DNA of 64,000 bases from an uncultured Bacteroidales bacterium (GTDB lineage: Bacteria; Bacteroidota; Bacteroidia; Bacteroidales; F082): assembly GCA_905234275.1 (NCBI GenBank), contig CAJOHD010000005.1, positions 124,001-188,000 of the forward strand, read 5' to 3'. Below the pieces are notes generated by a model. The model saw only the letters and a program-made list of their open reading frames with translations. It searched no databases and was not told the DNA's origin. Of the stretch, positions 44,136 to 53,290 are shown in pieces; position 1 is the stretch's first letter; each line of letters opens with the position of its first letter. A program made the position numbers and the translations under genes.

Positions 44136-44675
44136 TTACTTTAATATTTTTGCAAAGTCTAAAAGCGTCTCGTATTTGCCGTCTGGTTTGATTTTTATAG
44201 GCTCATTTCCGATAAAAACAGTGTACATGCCGCAGTTTTTGCCGAATTCCAAATCTGAGTTCATGTCGCCAATCATGATGGATTTGTCGAGGTTGATTTC
44301 CGGAAAATCGTGCTGTGCCATGTAAGCCATCTTAGGACTCGGTTTGCGGAAATTGTCAGGATCGGATTTCAGCTGAGGGCAAACATAAATCGCATCCACC
44401 CTACCCTTTTGATTCTCAATCTCTTTTAGCATGAATTTGTGGACCTTTTCGACATCCTGCATGGTCATCAAGCCCTTGCCTACACCTTGTTGGTTTGTCA
44501 CTATGATGATTTTTCCGAATTTCTCTGCAAAGATTCTAAAGGCATCCAAAACACCAGGCATGAACTCGAACTCATTGATATTCTTGACATAATCATCAAC
44601 CAGACGGGTGTTGATGACACCGTCGCGGTCGAGGAACAAGGTCCAGGTTTTGTCGATTTTGCTGTTCCAGTCCAT
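44136..44675 (-). CDS. gmhB: HAD-IIIA phosphatase, GmhB-like
   Basis: The 179-residue protein has the HAD motif LFLDRDGVINTRLVDDYV (residues 14-31) and later IIVTNQQGVGKG, KPSPKMAY and MIGDMNSDLEFG, the pattern of D-glycero-D-manno-heptose 1,7-bisphosphate phosphatase and histidinol phosphatase. The sedoheptulose 7-phosphate isomerase gene directly upstream supports the heptose role. The ATG at 44675 lies next to that motif; the longer in-frame start overlaps the neighbour and is rejected. Confidence 0.82.
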   Translation of the reverse strand: MDWNSKIDKTWTLFLDRDGVINTRLVDDYVKNINEFEFMPGVLDAFRIFAEKFGKIIIVTNQQGVGKGLMTMQDVEKVHKFMLKEIENQKGRVDAIYVCPQLKSDPDNFRKPSPKMAYMAQHDFPEINLDKSIMIGDMNSDLEFGKNCGMYTVFIGNEPIKIKPDGKYETLLDFAKILK

Positions 44676-44677
44676 GA

Positions 44678-45253
44678 TTATCTCGGAAACATTGTGGCTT
44701 CGATGATTTCGCAGATGATATGACCAATCATGATGTGCGATTCCTGGATGCGAGGAGTGCATTTGCTTGGCACATTAAGTAATATGTCGCAGCACTCAGC
44801 CATCTTGCCGCCAGTCTCACCTGTCATTCCGATAGTTTTTACACCGATTTCTTTGGCGACTTCAATGGCTTTCAATATGTTAGATGAATTTCCAGAGGTG
44901 CTTATGCCTACCAAAACATCACCTTTTTTCGCTGATGCTTGGATCATTCTAGCGTAAATCATATCGTAGGAATAGTCATTCGCAACAGCTGTCAAATAGC
45001 TCGTATTCACGTGTAAAGCCTCAGCATTCAGCGGTGGACGGTCATAATAAAAACGTCCGCTCAGTTCTGCCGCGAGATGTTGCGCATCAGCAGCACTGCC
45101 ACCATTGCCGCAAAAATGAATCTTACCGCCGTTTTTCAGCGATTCAACACACATCATTGCAGCGTCGTTGATCCTTTTGACAAGGTCTTTATCATTGAGA
45201 ATCAGTTGCTTAACATCTATTGAATCCTTGATGATATTTTCTATCAAAATCAT
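44678..45253 (-). CDS. gmhA: Sedoheptulose 7-phosphate isomerase
   Basis: The 191-residue SIS-domain enzyme starts the ADP-heptose pathway for lipopolysaccharide core. Marks are FCGNGGSAADAQHLAAELSG near 47-66, then FYYDRPPLNAEAL, GISTSGNSSNIL near 116 and a late IQESHIMIGHIICE. gmhB starts two bases after its stop. A family C hairpin lies upstream. Confidence 0.93.
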   Translation of the reverse strand: MILIENIIKDSIDVKQLILNDKDLVKRINDAAMMCVESLKNGGKIHFCGNGGSAADAQHLAAELSGRFYYDRPPLNAEALHVNTSYLTAVANDYSYDMIYARMIQASAKKGDVLVGISTSGNSSNILKAIEVAKEIGVKTIGMTGETGGKMAECCDILLNVPSKCTPRIQESHIMIGHIICEIIEATMFPR

Positions 45254-45269
45254 TTTTGAAATATTTTTG

Positions 45270-45277
45270 CAAAAATA
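45270..45277 (-). promoter_or_regulatory. Promoter -7 element of gmhA
   Basis: TATTTTTG on the minus strand, 16 bases before the gmhA ATG. Confidence 0.6.
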
Positions 45278-45319
45278 ATAAAAAGACTTTAGACTTTAAA
45301 CACCACACATTAGTTTTTT

Positions 45320-45397
45320 GATATTTTTATGCCATTTTCGAATTGCTCTCAGTACCCTGTGGTAAGTCGCAATTCTGCAAATGGCATTAAAAATATC
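45320..45397. repeat. Hairpin repeat, family C, copy 2
   Basis: Inner stem GAATTGC/GCAATTC against GAATTAC/GTAATTC in copy 1: both sides of one pair have changed together. The outer arms GATATTTTTATGCCATTT and AAATGGCATTAAAAATATC still pair. Core CAGTACCCTGTGGTAAGTCG is identical. It lies between divergent promoters. Confidence 0.88.
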
Positions 45398-45419
45398 TAA
45401 ATAATTTAAGACTTTTTTG

Positions 45420-45427
45420 TAATTTTG
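45420..45427 (+). promoter_or_regulatory. Promoter -7 element of the DUF486 gene
   Basis: TAATTTTG, 18 bases before the ATG at 45446. Confidence 0.6.
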
Positions 45428-45445
45428 CGGCAAATTTTTTAAGAT

Positions 45446-45814
45446 ATGAGAGGACTTTATACAGTTTTAATGTTGATTGTTTCTAACATTTTCATGACCT
45501 TTGCTTGGTATGGCAATTTAAAACTGAGCGAAATGGGAGTTATGAAAGATTGGCCATTAATTCTTGTCATTTTAGCAAGCTGGGGCATCGCGCTTTTTGA
45601 GTATTCGTTCATGATTCCAGCAAACAGAATCGGCTCGATTGTGCATGGAGGACCTTTCACATTGGTTCAGCTTAAAGTCATTCAGGAAGCTGTGAGTCTT
45701 GTTATCTTCATGATTATCAGCATCAAAGTATTTAAGATGGGCGAATTCAATTGGAATCATCTTATCGGATTCGGATTCTTGGTGCTGGCAGTGTATTTTA
45801 TTTTCAAAAAATAA
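45446..45814 (+). CDS. DMT-like small membrane protein (DUF486)
   Basis: The 122-residue protein has four membrane segments and the DUF486 pattern: SNIFMTFAWYGNLKL near 13-27, then FEYSFMIPANRIGS near 50 and a late FLVLAVYFIFKK. It is a half-size relative of drug/metabolite transporters; activity unknown. Confidence 0.85.
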   Translation: MRGLYTVLMLIVSNIFMTFAWYGNLKLSEMGVMKDWPLILVILASWGIALFEYSFMIPANRIGSIVHGGPFTLVQLKVIQEAVSLVIFMIISIKVFKMGEFNWNHLIGFGFLVLAVYFIFKK

Positions 45815-45846
45815 CGAAAAAACTTGCATTTTTAAAGCAAACGATG

Positions 45847-45854
45847 TATTTTTG
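45847..45854 (+). promoter_or_regulatory. Promoter -7 element of the ExoX-C-like gene
   Basis: TATTTTTG, 22 bases before the ATG at 45877. Confidence 0.6.
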
Positions 45855-45876
45855 TAAATCAAAAATTTGTTAAGAT

Positions 45877-46287
45877 ATGAAATTTTACGACGTAGATTCG
45901 ATTTTTACTTTTGGAAAATATGAGGGTGAGACTTTGGCTGAAGTCTTTGAAAAAGACCCGAAATATATAAAATATTGTGAAGAAAATATCGATGATTTCT
46001 ATATTGCACCTGATGTTTTGAAGGAACTGAGGGCATCGTCACGCGACAATAAGTTGTTGACAGCCAACCTCGACGAGATGAGTGACGAGGAACTGCGCGA
46101 CTTCATGAACGAGATGAACGACATCGATGAATTCGACGAGAGCAAGCTGGAGGAAGACTTCGACTGGGAAGAAGGAGAAAACATGTTTGCTGATGAAGAA
46201 GAAGATATCTTCGGCGAGAATGAAGATGAATACTACGAAGAGGACAGCTTCGACGAGCCGTATGATGATCCGTATGACAGATATTAA
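45877..46287 (+). CDS. Acidic protein with an exonuclease X C-terminal-like domain
   Basis: The 136-residue protein begins FTFGKYEGETLAEVFEKDPKYIKYCEENI, the short domain seen at the C-terminus of exodeoxyribonuclease X and in many Bacteroidota small proteins. The remaining 80 residues are strongly acidic (about half Asp or Glu) and of low complexity. No nuclease catalytic residues are present. Role unknown. A family A repeat follows. Confidence 0.65.
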   Translation: MKFYDVDSIFTFGKYEGETLAEVFEKDPKYIKYCEENIDDFYIAPDVLKELRASSRDNKLLTANLDEMSDEELRDFMNEMNDIDEFDESKLEEDFDWEEGENMFADEEEDIFGENEDEYYEEDSFDEPYDDPYDRY

Positions 46288-46294
46288 ACAAAAC

Positions 46295-46378
46295 CGTCAC
46301 TTCGACTGAAGCGTAGCGTAATGGAGAAATCTCATATTTTCAATGGCAGGAGATTTCTCGACTACGCTCGAAATGACA
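46295..46378. repeat. Inverted repeat, family A
   Basis: Left arm GTCACTTCGACTGAAGC, right arm GCTCGAAATGAC, with GGAGAAATCTC/GAGATTTCTC inside; it fills the gap between convergent genes and ends just before the glycosyltransferase stop codon. Confidence 0.82.
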
Positions 46379-47314
46379 TTATATGCGTTCTGCAATTCCG
46401 TAAACTTTCTGTTTAGATGAAGATGACTGTACAAGTTCCGCAAGGAATCCTGTCATAAACAGCTGTACACCAACGATTATGCACACTAAAGCCAGGTAGA
46501 ACAACGGACGGCTGGTCATTCCGTATGCGTGGAAAGCAAACTTCTTGACAACCAATATTATGCCGATTATGAAACCGACGAGGAACATCAGTGATCCGAG
46601 TCCGCCGAAGAGGTGCATAGGGCGTTTTCCGAACTTTGAGATGAACGAGATGGTGAGCAGATCGAGATAGCCTCTCACAAAACGGCTCATTCCGAATTTC
46701 GACTCTCCATATTTGCGTTTCTGATGATGTACCACCTTCTCCCCTATGTGCGTGAAGCCTGCTGATTTGGCTATAACAGGGATATAACGGTGCATCTCGC
46801 CATAGATCTCAATGCTTTTCACCACTTCATTGCGATAAGCTTTGAGTCCGCAGTTGAAATCATGCAGTTTGATGCCTGTCATGCGGCGTGTCGACCAGTT
46901 ATAGAATTTTGAAGGGATATTTTTCGACATTTTTGAGTCGTAACGTTTTTTCTTCCAGCCACTTACGAGATCGAAGCCGTCTTTTTCAATCATATTGTAA
47001 AGTTCCGGAATCTCATCAGGGCTGTCCTGCAGGTCGGCATCCATAGTGATTACCACATCACCTTGCACGATTTTGAAGCCTTCGTTGAGAGCAGCTGATT
47101 TGCCATAGTTACGACGGAAACGGATACCTTTTATATTAGGATTCTCTTCCTTCAGCTTTTGAATGCAATGCCATGAGCCATCAGTGCTGCCGTCATCGAC
47201 AAACACGATTTCGTAAGAATAGTTGTTTTCGGTCATTACGCGACGAATCCAAGCCTCGAGTTCAGGCAATGACTCTTCTTCATTTAGCAAAGGTATGATG
47301 ACAGATATATCCAT
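46379..47314 (-). CDS. Glycosyltransferase family 2 with C-terminal membrane segments
   Basis: The 311-residue protein starts MDISVIIPLLNEEESLPELE and has the GT2 metal motif TMDADLQDSP near 89-98 and DFNCGLKAYR near 150, like dolichol-phosphate-mannose-synthase-type enzymes and undecaprenyl-phosphate sugar transferases. Two C-terminal membrane helices (about 226-300) are separated by a short basic loop. It likely transfers a sugar to a lipid carrier for envelope synthesis. It follows the DUF4199 gene with a one-base gap. Confidence 0.88.
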   Translation of the reverse strand: MDISVIIPLLNEEESLPELEAWIRRVMTENNYSYEIVFVDDGSTDGSWHCIQKLKEENPNIKGIRFRRNYGKSAALNEGFKIVQGDVVITMDADLQDSPDEIPELYNMIEKDGFDLVSGWKKKRYDSKMSKNIPSKFYNWSTRRMTGIKLHDFNCGLKAYRNEVVKSIEIYGEMHRYIPVIAKSAGFTHIGEKVVHHQKRKYGESKFGMSRFVRGYLDLLTISFISKFGKRPMHLFGGLGSLMFLVGFIIGIILVVKKFAFHAYGMTSRPLFYLALVCIIVGVQLFMTGFLAELVQSSSSKQKVYGIAERI

Positions 47315-47315
47315 T

Positions 47316-47783
47316 TCAAACTTTTTTACGTGCAAAAATAGCAATTATCAATGAATAAACGAGTGATAAAATGATATTTATTATCAACATCGAGACGGCT
47401 GTTGCCAAAGGTGAGAAAAGTTCACGCATCTGGCGACCGTTTTCGTAAAGTCCTATCCTACTTTCCATTCCCAGATAGGCATAAAGTGCAAAAATTACGC
47501 CGGAGAACAGTATTGAAGCAATAATTCCACAGAGAAAACTCATCAAAAAAGCTTTTCCGTATGTAAATTCTTTCCAGACAAATTTGCTTTTAAAGAAAGC
47601 TATTGTCATGCTGAACCAAACGAATGGAATGAGGTAAATTATTGAGAAAAGGTATGATGATTCAACGTACAGACGCTCGTAAAATATGATATAAGCAAAT
47701 GATAATAAAATACTTAACAACAATCCTGAGATGACTGTTGTGAGCCAATACTGTTTGCCTGTATATGTAGGTTCAATTATCAT
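47316..47783 (-). CDS. DUF4199 membrane protein
   Basis: The 155-residue protein has four hydrophobic helices, ending in a basic ARKKV tail, and fits DUF4199, a family found almost only in Bacteroidota and often next to a GT2 gene, as here. ATG 47783 is chosen over TTG at 47792, which would run into the 3' end of the SRP RNA. Function unknown. Confidence 0.78.
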   Translation of the reverse strand: MIIEPTYTGKQYWLTTVISGLLLSILLSFAYIIFYERLYVESSYLFSIIYLIPFVWFSMTIAFFKSKFVWKEFTYGKAFLMSFLCGIIASILFSGVIFALYAYLGMESRIGLYENGRQMRELFSPLATAVSMLIINIILSLVYSLIIAIFARKKV

Positions 47784-47790
47784 TTCAGAC

Positions 47791-47796
47791 AAAAAA
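47791..47796 (-). terminator. U-tract ending the SRP RNA
   Basis: Six T residues on the minus strand follow the closing stem of the SRP RNA and lie only 8 bases before the DUF4199 ATG. Confidence 0.6.
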
Positions 47797-47893
47797 GGGT
47801 AAGCTACTTATATCGCACCGCTCAACCATCTACCCTTGCTGCCTTCCGGCCCTGGGGGAGTTCGACAGGAGCTGGTCGTATAAGACTTACCCG
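47797..47893 (-). ncRNA. ffs: Signal recognition particle RNA, small bacterial (4.5S) type
   Basis: The minus strand carries the universal SRP tetraloop region CAGGGCCGGAAGGCAGCAAG inside a long hairpin closed by GGGTAAG...CTTACCC. The loop GGAA and the flanking symmetric loops are the binding site for Ffh, which targets nascent membrane proteins. Length of about 97 nt fits the small form lacking an Alu domain. Its promoter is TATTTTTG at 47897-47904. Confidence 0.95.
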
Positions 47894-47896
47894 CTG

Positions 47897-47904
47897 CAAA
47901 AATA
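47897..47904 (-). promoter_or_regulatory. Promoter -7 element of the SRP RNA gene
   Basis: TATTTTTG on the minus strand, four bases before the RNA's closing stem. Confidence 0.7.
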
Positions 47905-47944
47905 CGAAATTTTTGGATTGCGCAAACAAATTTGCGAAAAAGTT

Positions 47945-48742
47945 TTAATTCCACGGATAGCAGTCAGATGAGCTCCTGTTGCTATGAATTTTTCTCGAAC
48001 TATGTCTGGCTTTTGAATTATTGTTTTTGCTTATTCCAATACTTAGGTTTAACTCAAACCCCATAGTACGCCGAATCTCCTGGCTGTTGTACGCATAAAC
48101 ATTTGTCGGTGTGGCGTTTTCATTGGTTTCCGACGGAGAAAAGGTGTTGATTAAACCAATATTAAAAGCCACATCTGCTTTCATTACAAATATCCAGTTG
48201 TTAAGCTCGGCATTTCTTCGCACGCCAATTCCTGCCAAAATACCGAAATTAAAACGGTTAATATTGGCATCACTAATTTCAACAGAAGCTTCGGGAATTG
48301 GCAATCCAGGTTGTGTCAACGAAATATTTCCGCCAAACGCATAACTAAATTCTGGCGATAGCAACAAATACGGACTTATTGTGTTGCTGTTTGACAGATA
48401 CACAAAGAAAGGCAAACGCACTGAAGCGTAATCAGCCAGTAGTTTATAGTGCACCTTATAATCATTCTCATAAACATAAGAAGTGGCCCCGCCTCTCTGC
48501 TGATAATTCAACTCCACCGCCATTGAGCATTTTTCACGTATTTTGAATTCAACAAACACACTGACAGTTGGAGTTATCATGAAGTCATGCGGAAGCTTTC
48601 TCAGGTTTATTTCAGTATAATTTAAGCGCGGGAAGTTTGCTCCACCTTTGATGCCATATAAAACCTTGTCGTTGATATGTTGGGCATTTAAGCCGCATAT
48701 CGACGCAATCAATAATATGGAAAAAATTATACGCTTATACAT
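47945..48742 (-). CDS. Outer membrane beta-barrel protein (PorT-like family)
   Basis: The 265-residue protein has a signal peptide (KRIIFSILLIASICGLNA) and a beginning typical of PorT-like barrels, VLYGIKGGANFPRLNYTE. It has alternating amphipathic strands such as VSVFVEFKIREKCSMAVELNY and FELNLSIGIS near the end. The last 25 residues are Ser/Arg-rich, unusual for a barrel, whose final strand normally ends in Phe. Role unknown; outer-membrane location predicted. It follows the lipoprotein gene by 17 bases. Confidence 0.72.
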   Translation of the reverse strand: MYKRIIFSILLIASICGLNAQHINDKVLYGIKGGANFPRLNYTEINLRKLPHDFMITPTVSVFVEFKIREKCSMAVELNYQQRGGATSYVYENDYKVHYKLLADYASVRLPFFVYLSNSNTISPYLLLSPEFSYAFGGNISLTQPGLPIPEASVEISDANINRFNFGILAGIGVRRNAELNNWIFVMKADVAFNIGLINTFSPSETNENATPTNVYAYNSQEIRRTMGFELNLSIGISKNNNSKARHSSRKIHSNRSSSDCYPWN

Positions 48743-48759
48743 AACACTCTATTCTATTG

Positions 48760-49401
48760 TCAATCAGGCCAACTGCTATTCTCAGCCAATCCATCTGGGT
48801 CAGTATAGATGAAATAATTGCCAGGAACAAAACTTACAACATAGGGATTATTAATACTGGGAGTTTTCATTATTATTGTACCATGCATTAGGTCGTGAAT
48901 TCCTTCCTCGGTTTTTTTTCCTGATATGAATATGTTTCTGGTAATATATGAATATGCATTATTGTTTGGCATTATCCTATATTCAGTATAATAAAGTGTA
49001 AAATACGGGTCATTACCCATTATGAAAACAGAATCCGTAACAACTGATCCTCCATCTAATAAATTGATATTGGCTATTCGATTATGCTGGTCAGTAATCT
49101 TAAAATACAGTTTGTGGGAGTGAATTGTATCAAAATAATTAGAATAACATATTATCTTGGGATCAATAACATAAACACCTTCAACATTTGGCGGGATATA
49201 TCCTTCATGGCAGTGATCCCTATGTGAAACAAATATTGTATCAAATATTGCATATAAAGAATCCGGGACAAAGTCTTTAAAAGGCTTGACATATGACTCC
49301 TCCCCTAATAATATTATCGTTTCACCGTTTGTATCACCTTTTTGACAGCCGATACATAACACAGATAATAGTACTATTAAAAACAAAAATATTTTTTTCA
49401 T
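48760..49401 (-). CDS. Lipoprotein of unknown function
   Basis: About 213 residues with a lipoprotein signal peptide: KKIFLFLIVLLSVLCIGC, with LCIGC as a lipobox-like sequence. The mature part is beta-rich (GVYVIDPKIICYSNYFD, KLYFKITDQHNRIANINLLDG). I do not recognise a family. Either ATG (49407 or 49401) is possible. It lies between a T9SS-exported protein and an outer-membrane barrel, all on one strand with tiny gaps, so it is likely part of one surface-protein transcript. Confidence 0.6.
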   Translation of the reverse strand: MKKIFLFLIVLLSVLCIGCQKGDTNGETIILLGEESYVKPFKDFVPDSLYAIFDTIFVSHRDHCHEGYIPPNVEGVYVIDPKIICYSNYFDTIHSHKLYFKITDQHNRIANINLLDGGSVVTDSVFIMGNDPYFTLYYTEYRIMPNNNAYSYITRNIFISGKKTEEGIHDLMHGTIIMKTPSINNPYVVSFVPGNYFIYTDPDGLAENSSWPD

Positions 49402-49413
49402 AGTCATGCCATT

Positions 49414-52101
49414 TTAATATATAACAACTCGCTTATATACTTTGTCTTTCATAGTGGTTATTTCAACTATATAAACCCCTCGCTTTAAATCCTGAACATT
49501 TATAACCACTTCATTTTGAGGAAGTTCTATAGGATAATTCTTAACAAGTTGACCAGATGTGTTGTAGAATTTTGCCCGCATTAGCAAATCGCCTATAATC
49601 GTCAAAGTGTTTCTTGTCGGATTGGGATATATTTCAGTAGCTACATCAACAATGTTGTCATAAATATGCGAAGCATGCAACCTTAACGAATAAGTGCCGA
49701 CGCATACATCTTCACAATTGACACGTGCAGTTAGTGTTGTTGTAACTGTATCCAATACAATCAATCGGCAAACAAACTTATTTCCTGATGTCATCATATT
49801 CCATAACGGATTGGAACAAGTCCATTCCAAATCACAATCCGCCAAATACAATGAATCAGGGATATAATAATTATATGTGCCGGGCCACATATTAGATGAC
49901 ACTATCAAGTCGGTTAGTCCTTGAACACTAAATTCCAGAGAGTCTTGGATCACAAGATCCAGTTTATAGATACTGTCGCAGTTTTCTTCGTTGTTAATGA
50001 TATGAATGTGTGTGCCTGATTCATAATAAGTGCTGTCGAACCATGTAAACTCGCTGCACGTCTTTTTGTGGACAAAAACTGTATCAGATGCGCCGGAAAT
50101 TCCTGAAAAGTCAAAGAATCCAATGTTGTTTGTCGTGTCACATTCCTGATGATTTAAATCATTTTGAGTGATACTGGCATCGAAACAATTAATTGCGACT
50201 ACAATATTGTTTAAATCATGGTTGCCACAAAGGTCGTTTTTGTCAAGAGCAATAAACTCCACAGCATCTGTAAATTGTGGAAGATTATCTTCAATGATAT
50301 TGGTGTATAACACTTCACCGCCGAATTCATTAGCGAATGCAGTGATATTATAAGGACCGTATAGAATGTTATCGCCATCGTTTCTGTATTCGACTTTCAA
50401 CACGAAGTCATCCATGGTGATGTCATGGATAAACACATCAGGCGCTGCAAAAAACGGACGTCCATATTGGTCGAGAGTTGTCGCTTGTTGCAAAAAGTTG
50501 TTAAACGGATGACGGACAACACCATCGGGGTCAACAAAAGGTGTTGCGTTATTAAAGTGATGTTGCGTTATTGTCAAGTCGTTGTTGACATTTGTCACAT
50601 TGTACATATACTGGTTCCAGACCTTTCTTGCCGGAGCCCATAAACTTCCGTCAGACTCGATAAAATTCAGTTTGTTGCTTCCAACTGAAATGATTTCAGC
50701 AATTCCATCGTCGTCGGCATCTGCAATAACTGGATATTGCATAATGGTGACTTCTTCATACGGGAAAGTCTCCATTACATAAAAAGCAATGGTGTCATTA
50801 TGTGTGATATGGCTTTTGCCGCTGCCATTGACAATTCTCAGTTTCTCCTCGTCACAAATAATCAATTCCAACAAACCGTCTTGATTGAAGTCAAATGCAG
50901 TGACGCTGTTGGAAAAAGAGTTCTCTTTAACATTCAAGCCCCACATATAAGAAAATGTGCGACTGTCGGGATTATATTTGTATGTCTGAACCTTTTGGTC
51001 GGTGCCAGCTGCACCACATTGTATAATCACCTCCATCAAATCGTCATTGTCGATGTCGCCGATCATTGGAATGCTTTTGCCGGAAAACGAAGTGCTTATT
51101 GCAAATGGCGTACTGACAATATCATTATGGACATCCCAAACGTAACCATATACTGTTCCATTAGACTCATCGGTGTCGCGCACGCTTATAAACACATCCA
51201 AAAATCCGTCAGAGTTAAAATCTGCGACTTGAGCATGTCCGTCTTCAACAACTCCATCAGGTGGCGTAAGGCTTTTCGCGAGTGTTATGCTATTCGAAGA
51301 CTGTCCGTTAGGATTATTAATCTCAACGGAATAAATCTTATTTCCTAATATTAATTCAAGATTATCATCACCTAACACATTGGCTGCCAAAGGCGAAGAC
51401 AATTTATAATGCTTTCCATGCGACCAGTGTCCAAATGATGAGCCAGTGTTGGAGCCATCAGCTTGTGCCAACAGCACGCCGGTCTCGGCATTGTAAATCT
51501 TATCACGCACATACACTTCCGGTATACCGTCCGAATTAAAATCAGCAAAACTGACATTGACAGCCCAATCGGCAAATTCAGAGCCATAAGGGACATCAGA
51601 CACCCAATATGGTTCACTATAATTGGCTTTTAATATGTCATAAGCCCTTAACATGTAATCACCGCATGCGACCACTATCAAACCTTTTCGATTACTAGTC
51701 TTTATAAGTCCATAAGCGGCAGCATCGTTAGCAGTAATTTTTTGCTCATCAGGAAGAGTTACAATAGCTTTAACGTGTTTTGTAAAGCCGTCGTAAACAA
51801 TAAACTCATTATTATATCTATAAGGTGTGATATGACTGTCGCCATCTTTAGTCCAACAAACAATCTCGGGGACCCCGTCACCATTTAAATCACCGACTAA
51901 AGGGATGTTAAGATTGGATATTCTCGGCTCAGAAGACCAGCCGATTTTGACATTCCATGTATTGCCGTCAGGGTAAATAACACAATTCGCTGAATCGATA
52001 TTATCGGGCAAATAATCATCACGCAATTGAAAATCAATACCCTGTGCAAAAACCGACAAGAATGTCGTCAAAAACGCAAAAAAAATAATTGTTTTTTTCA
52101 T
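49414..52101 (-). CDS. T9SS-exported FG-GAP/VCBS repeat protein
   Basis: The 895-residue protein has a signal peptide (KKTIIFFAFLTTFLSVFA) and then repeated FG-GAP-like units with calcium-loop patterns such as VGDLNGDGVPEIVCW, FADFNSDGIPEVYV, VADFNSDGFLDVFI and FDFNQDGLLELII, spread over about residues 70-480. The C-terminal 80 residues read EIYPNPTRNTLTI...GVYIVEI...KRVVIY, the type A sorting domain that directs export by the type IX secretion system. It is probably a secreted or surface-bound adhesin-like protein. Confidence 0.88.
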   Translation of the reverse strand: MKKTIIFFAFLTTFLSVFAQGIDFQLRDDYLPDNIDSANCVIYPDGNTWNVKIGWSSEPRISNLNIPLVGDLNGDGVPEIVCWTKDGDSHITPYRYNNEFIVYDGFTKHVKAIVTLPDEQKITANDAAAYGLIKTSNRKGLIVVACGDYMLRAYDILKANYSEPYWVSDVPYGSEFADWAVNVSFADFNSDGIPEVYVRDKIYNAETGVLLAQADGSNTGSSFGHWSHGKHYKLSSPLAANVLGDDNLELILGNKIYSVEINNPNGQSSNSITLAKSLTPPDGVVEDGHAQVADFNSDGFLDVFISVRDTDESNGTVYGYVWDVHNDIVSTPFAISTSFSGKSIPMIGDIDNDDLMEVIIQCGAAGTDQKVQTYKYNPDSRTFSYMWGLNVKENSFSNSVTAFDFNQDGLLELIICDEEKLRIVNGSGKSHITHNDTIAFYVMETFPYEEVTIMQYPVIADADDDGIAEIISVGSNKLNFIESDGSLWAPARKVWNQYMYNVTNVNNDLTITQHHFNNATPFVDPDGVVRHPFNNFLQQATTLDQYGRPFFAAPDVFIHDITMDDFVLKVEYRNDGDNILYGPYNITAFANEFGGEVLYTNIIEDNLPQFTDAVEFIALDKNDLCGNHDLNNIVVAINCFDASITQNDLNHQECDTTNNIGFFDFSGISGASDTVFVHKKTCSEFTWFDSTYYESGTHIHIINNEENCDSIYKLDLVIQDSLEFSVQGLTDLIVSSNMWPGTYNYYIPDSLYLADCDLEWTCSNPLWNMMTSGNKFVCRLIVLDTVTTTLTARVNCEDVCVGTYSLRLHASHIYDNIVDVATEIYPNPTRNTLTIIGDLLMRAKFYNTSGQLVKNYPIELPQNEVVINVQDLKRGVYIVEITTMKDKVYKRVVIY

Positions 52102-52130
52102 TAAAAAGTAGCATATAATTGCTTAGAGTG

Positions 52131-52138
52131 CAAAAATA
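52131..52138 (-). promoter_or_regulatory. Promoter -7 element of the T9SS-exported protein gene
   Basis: TATTTTTG on the minus strand, 29 bases before the ATG at 52101. Confidence 0.55.
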
Positions 52139-52164
52139 CACATTGTTTTTTAATTTCCAACAAA

Positions 52165-52208
52165 AAAATAAAAAATTCCCGACAGAATTGCTTCCACCGG
52201 GAATTTTT
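52165..52208 (-). terminator. Intrinsic terminator of the butyrate operon
   Basis: On the minus strand, ATTCCCG pairs with CGGGAAT, followed by a T-rich tract. It lies about 55 bases after the etfA stop. Confidence 0.75.
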
Positions 52209-52234
52209 GTAGTTGAAACAAATGTTTCAAATTG

Positions 52235-52259
52235 GAGACGTTTCAGGAAACGTCTCTAC
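52235..52259. repeat. Palindrome, family B variant
   Basis: GAGACGTTTC and GAAACGTCTC flank a two-base centre; TACA follows. It lies between the etfA stop and the terminator. Confidence 0.8.
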
Positions 52260-52262
52260 ACA

Positions 52263-53282
52263 TTATTTCTCCACTTCTTTCTTCAGTCTTTCTGTCAACA
52301 TCGGAACGATCTTGTGCAAATCGCCTACAATGCCAAGGTCAGCGGCTGAGAAGATTGGTGCGTATTTGTCCTTGTTGATGGCGATGATGAAGTCTGACTC
52401 CTCCATACCTGCGAGGTGCTGGATAGCGCCGGAGATACCGCATGCCATGTAAAGGGCCGGACGCACTGTCTTACCTGTCTGACCGACCTGGAAGCAGTGA
52501 TCCATGATGCCTGCGTCAACCATGGCACGTGATGATGACACCATGCCACCGAGGACATCTGCCAAAGCCTGAAGCTTGTTGAAACCTTCCTTGTCGTGAA
52601 CGCCACGGCCACCAGAAACCAAAATCTTGGCATCGGCGATGTCGTCAGCGCACTTGCAGTTCATCTTGGTCTCAATGACTTTGACTTTGAACTTGCTTGT
52701 GTCGAACTTCGGAGCAAACATTGTGATGGTGCCTTTTCTGCCAGCCTCACGGACGCGTTTCTGCATCACACCTGGACGCACTGTCGACATCTGAGGACGT
52801 GTGTTAGGGCAAAGAATTGTTGCCATCAGGTTGCCGCCGAATGCAGGACGTGTTGAACGGAACTGCTTCTCGCCTGTCTCCTCGACGATACCGATTTCAA
52901 GCTTGGTGCAGTCTGCTGTCAGACCGGTCTTCAAACGTGAAGCGATACGTGGTGCGAGGTCACGGCCGATGGTTGTTGCACCGTAAAGGACGATGCTTGG
53001 GCAACCGGCTGTAATCATCTGATACACAACCTGTGAGTACTGTTCTGTCAAGTAATCCTTGAGTTCTGGGCAGTCAGCGACGAGCACTTCGTCAGCACCC
53101 ATCTCGATGAGGCTCTGAGCCTGATCTTTCACATTGTGACCAAGTAACATTGCCACGACTTTCTCGCCGAGAGCGTCGGCCAAGTCGCGTGCTTTACCTA
53201 AAAGTTCGTATGCTACGGATTGAATCATACCTCCGCGCTGTTCTGCGAACACATAAACGTTTTTGTAATCTTTGATATCCAT
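52263..53282 (-). CDS. etfA: Electron transfer flavoprotein, alpha subunit
   Basis: The 339-residue protein carries the FAD site of ETF. The C-terminal domain has VSGGRGVHDKEGF near 215 (R-G-x-x region), SSRAMVDAGIMDH near 245 and the FAD block GQTGKTVRPALYMACGISGAIQHLAGM near 261-287. It passes electrons between acyl-CoA dehydrogenase and other carriers; with a butyryl-CoA dehydrogenase it may act in electron bifurcation, which is inferred. It starts eight bases after the etfB stop and is the last gene of the operon. Confidence 0.95.
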   Translation of the reverse strand: MDIKDYKNVYVFAEQRGGMIQSVAYELLGKARDLADALGEKVVAMLLGHNVKDQAQSLIEMGADEVLVADCPELKDYLTEQYSQVVYQMITAGCPSIVLYGATTIGRDLAPRIASRLKTGLTADCTKLEIGIVEETGEKQFRSTRPAFGGNLMATILCPNTRPQMSTVRPGVMQKRVREAGRKGTITMFAPKFDTSKFKVKVIETKMNCKCADDIADAKILVSGGRGVHDKEGFNKLQALADVLGGMVSSSRAMVDAGIMDHCFQVGQTGKTVRPALYMACGISGAIQHLAGMEESDFIIAINKDKYAPIFSAADLGIVGDLHKIVPMLTERLKKEVEK

Positions 53283-53290
53283 GGCTACTT

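Noticed and set aside
50737..51348. A 203-codon frame antisense to the T9SS-exported protein gene.
   Set aside because: Its residues show no known pattern and the opposite strand codes for FG-GAP repeats throughout.
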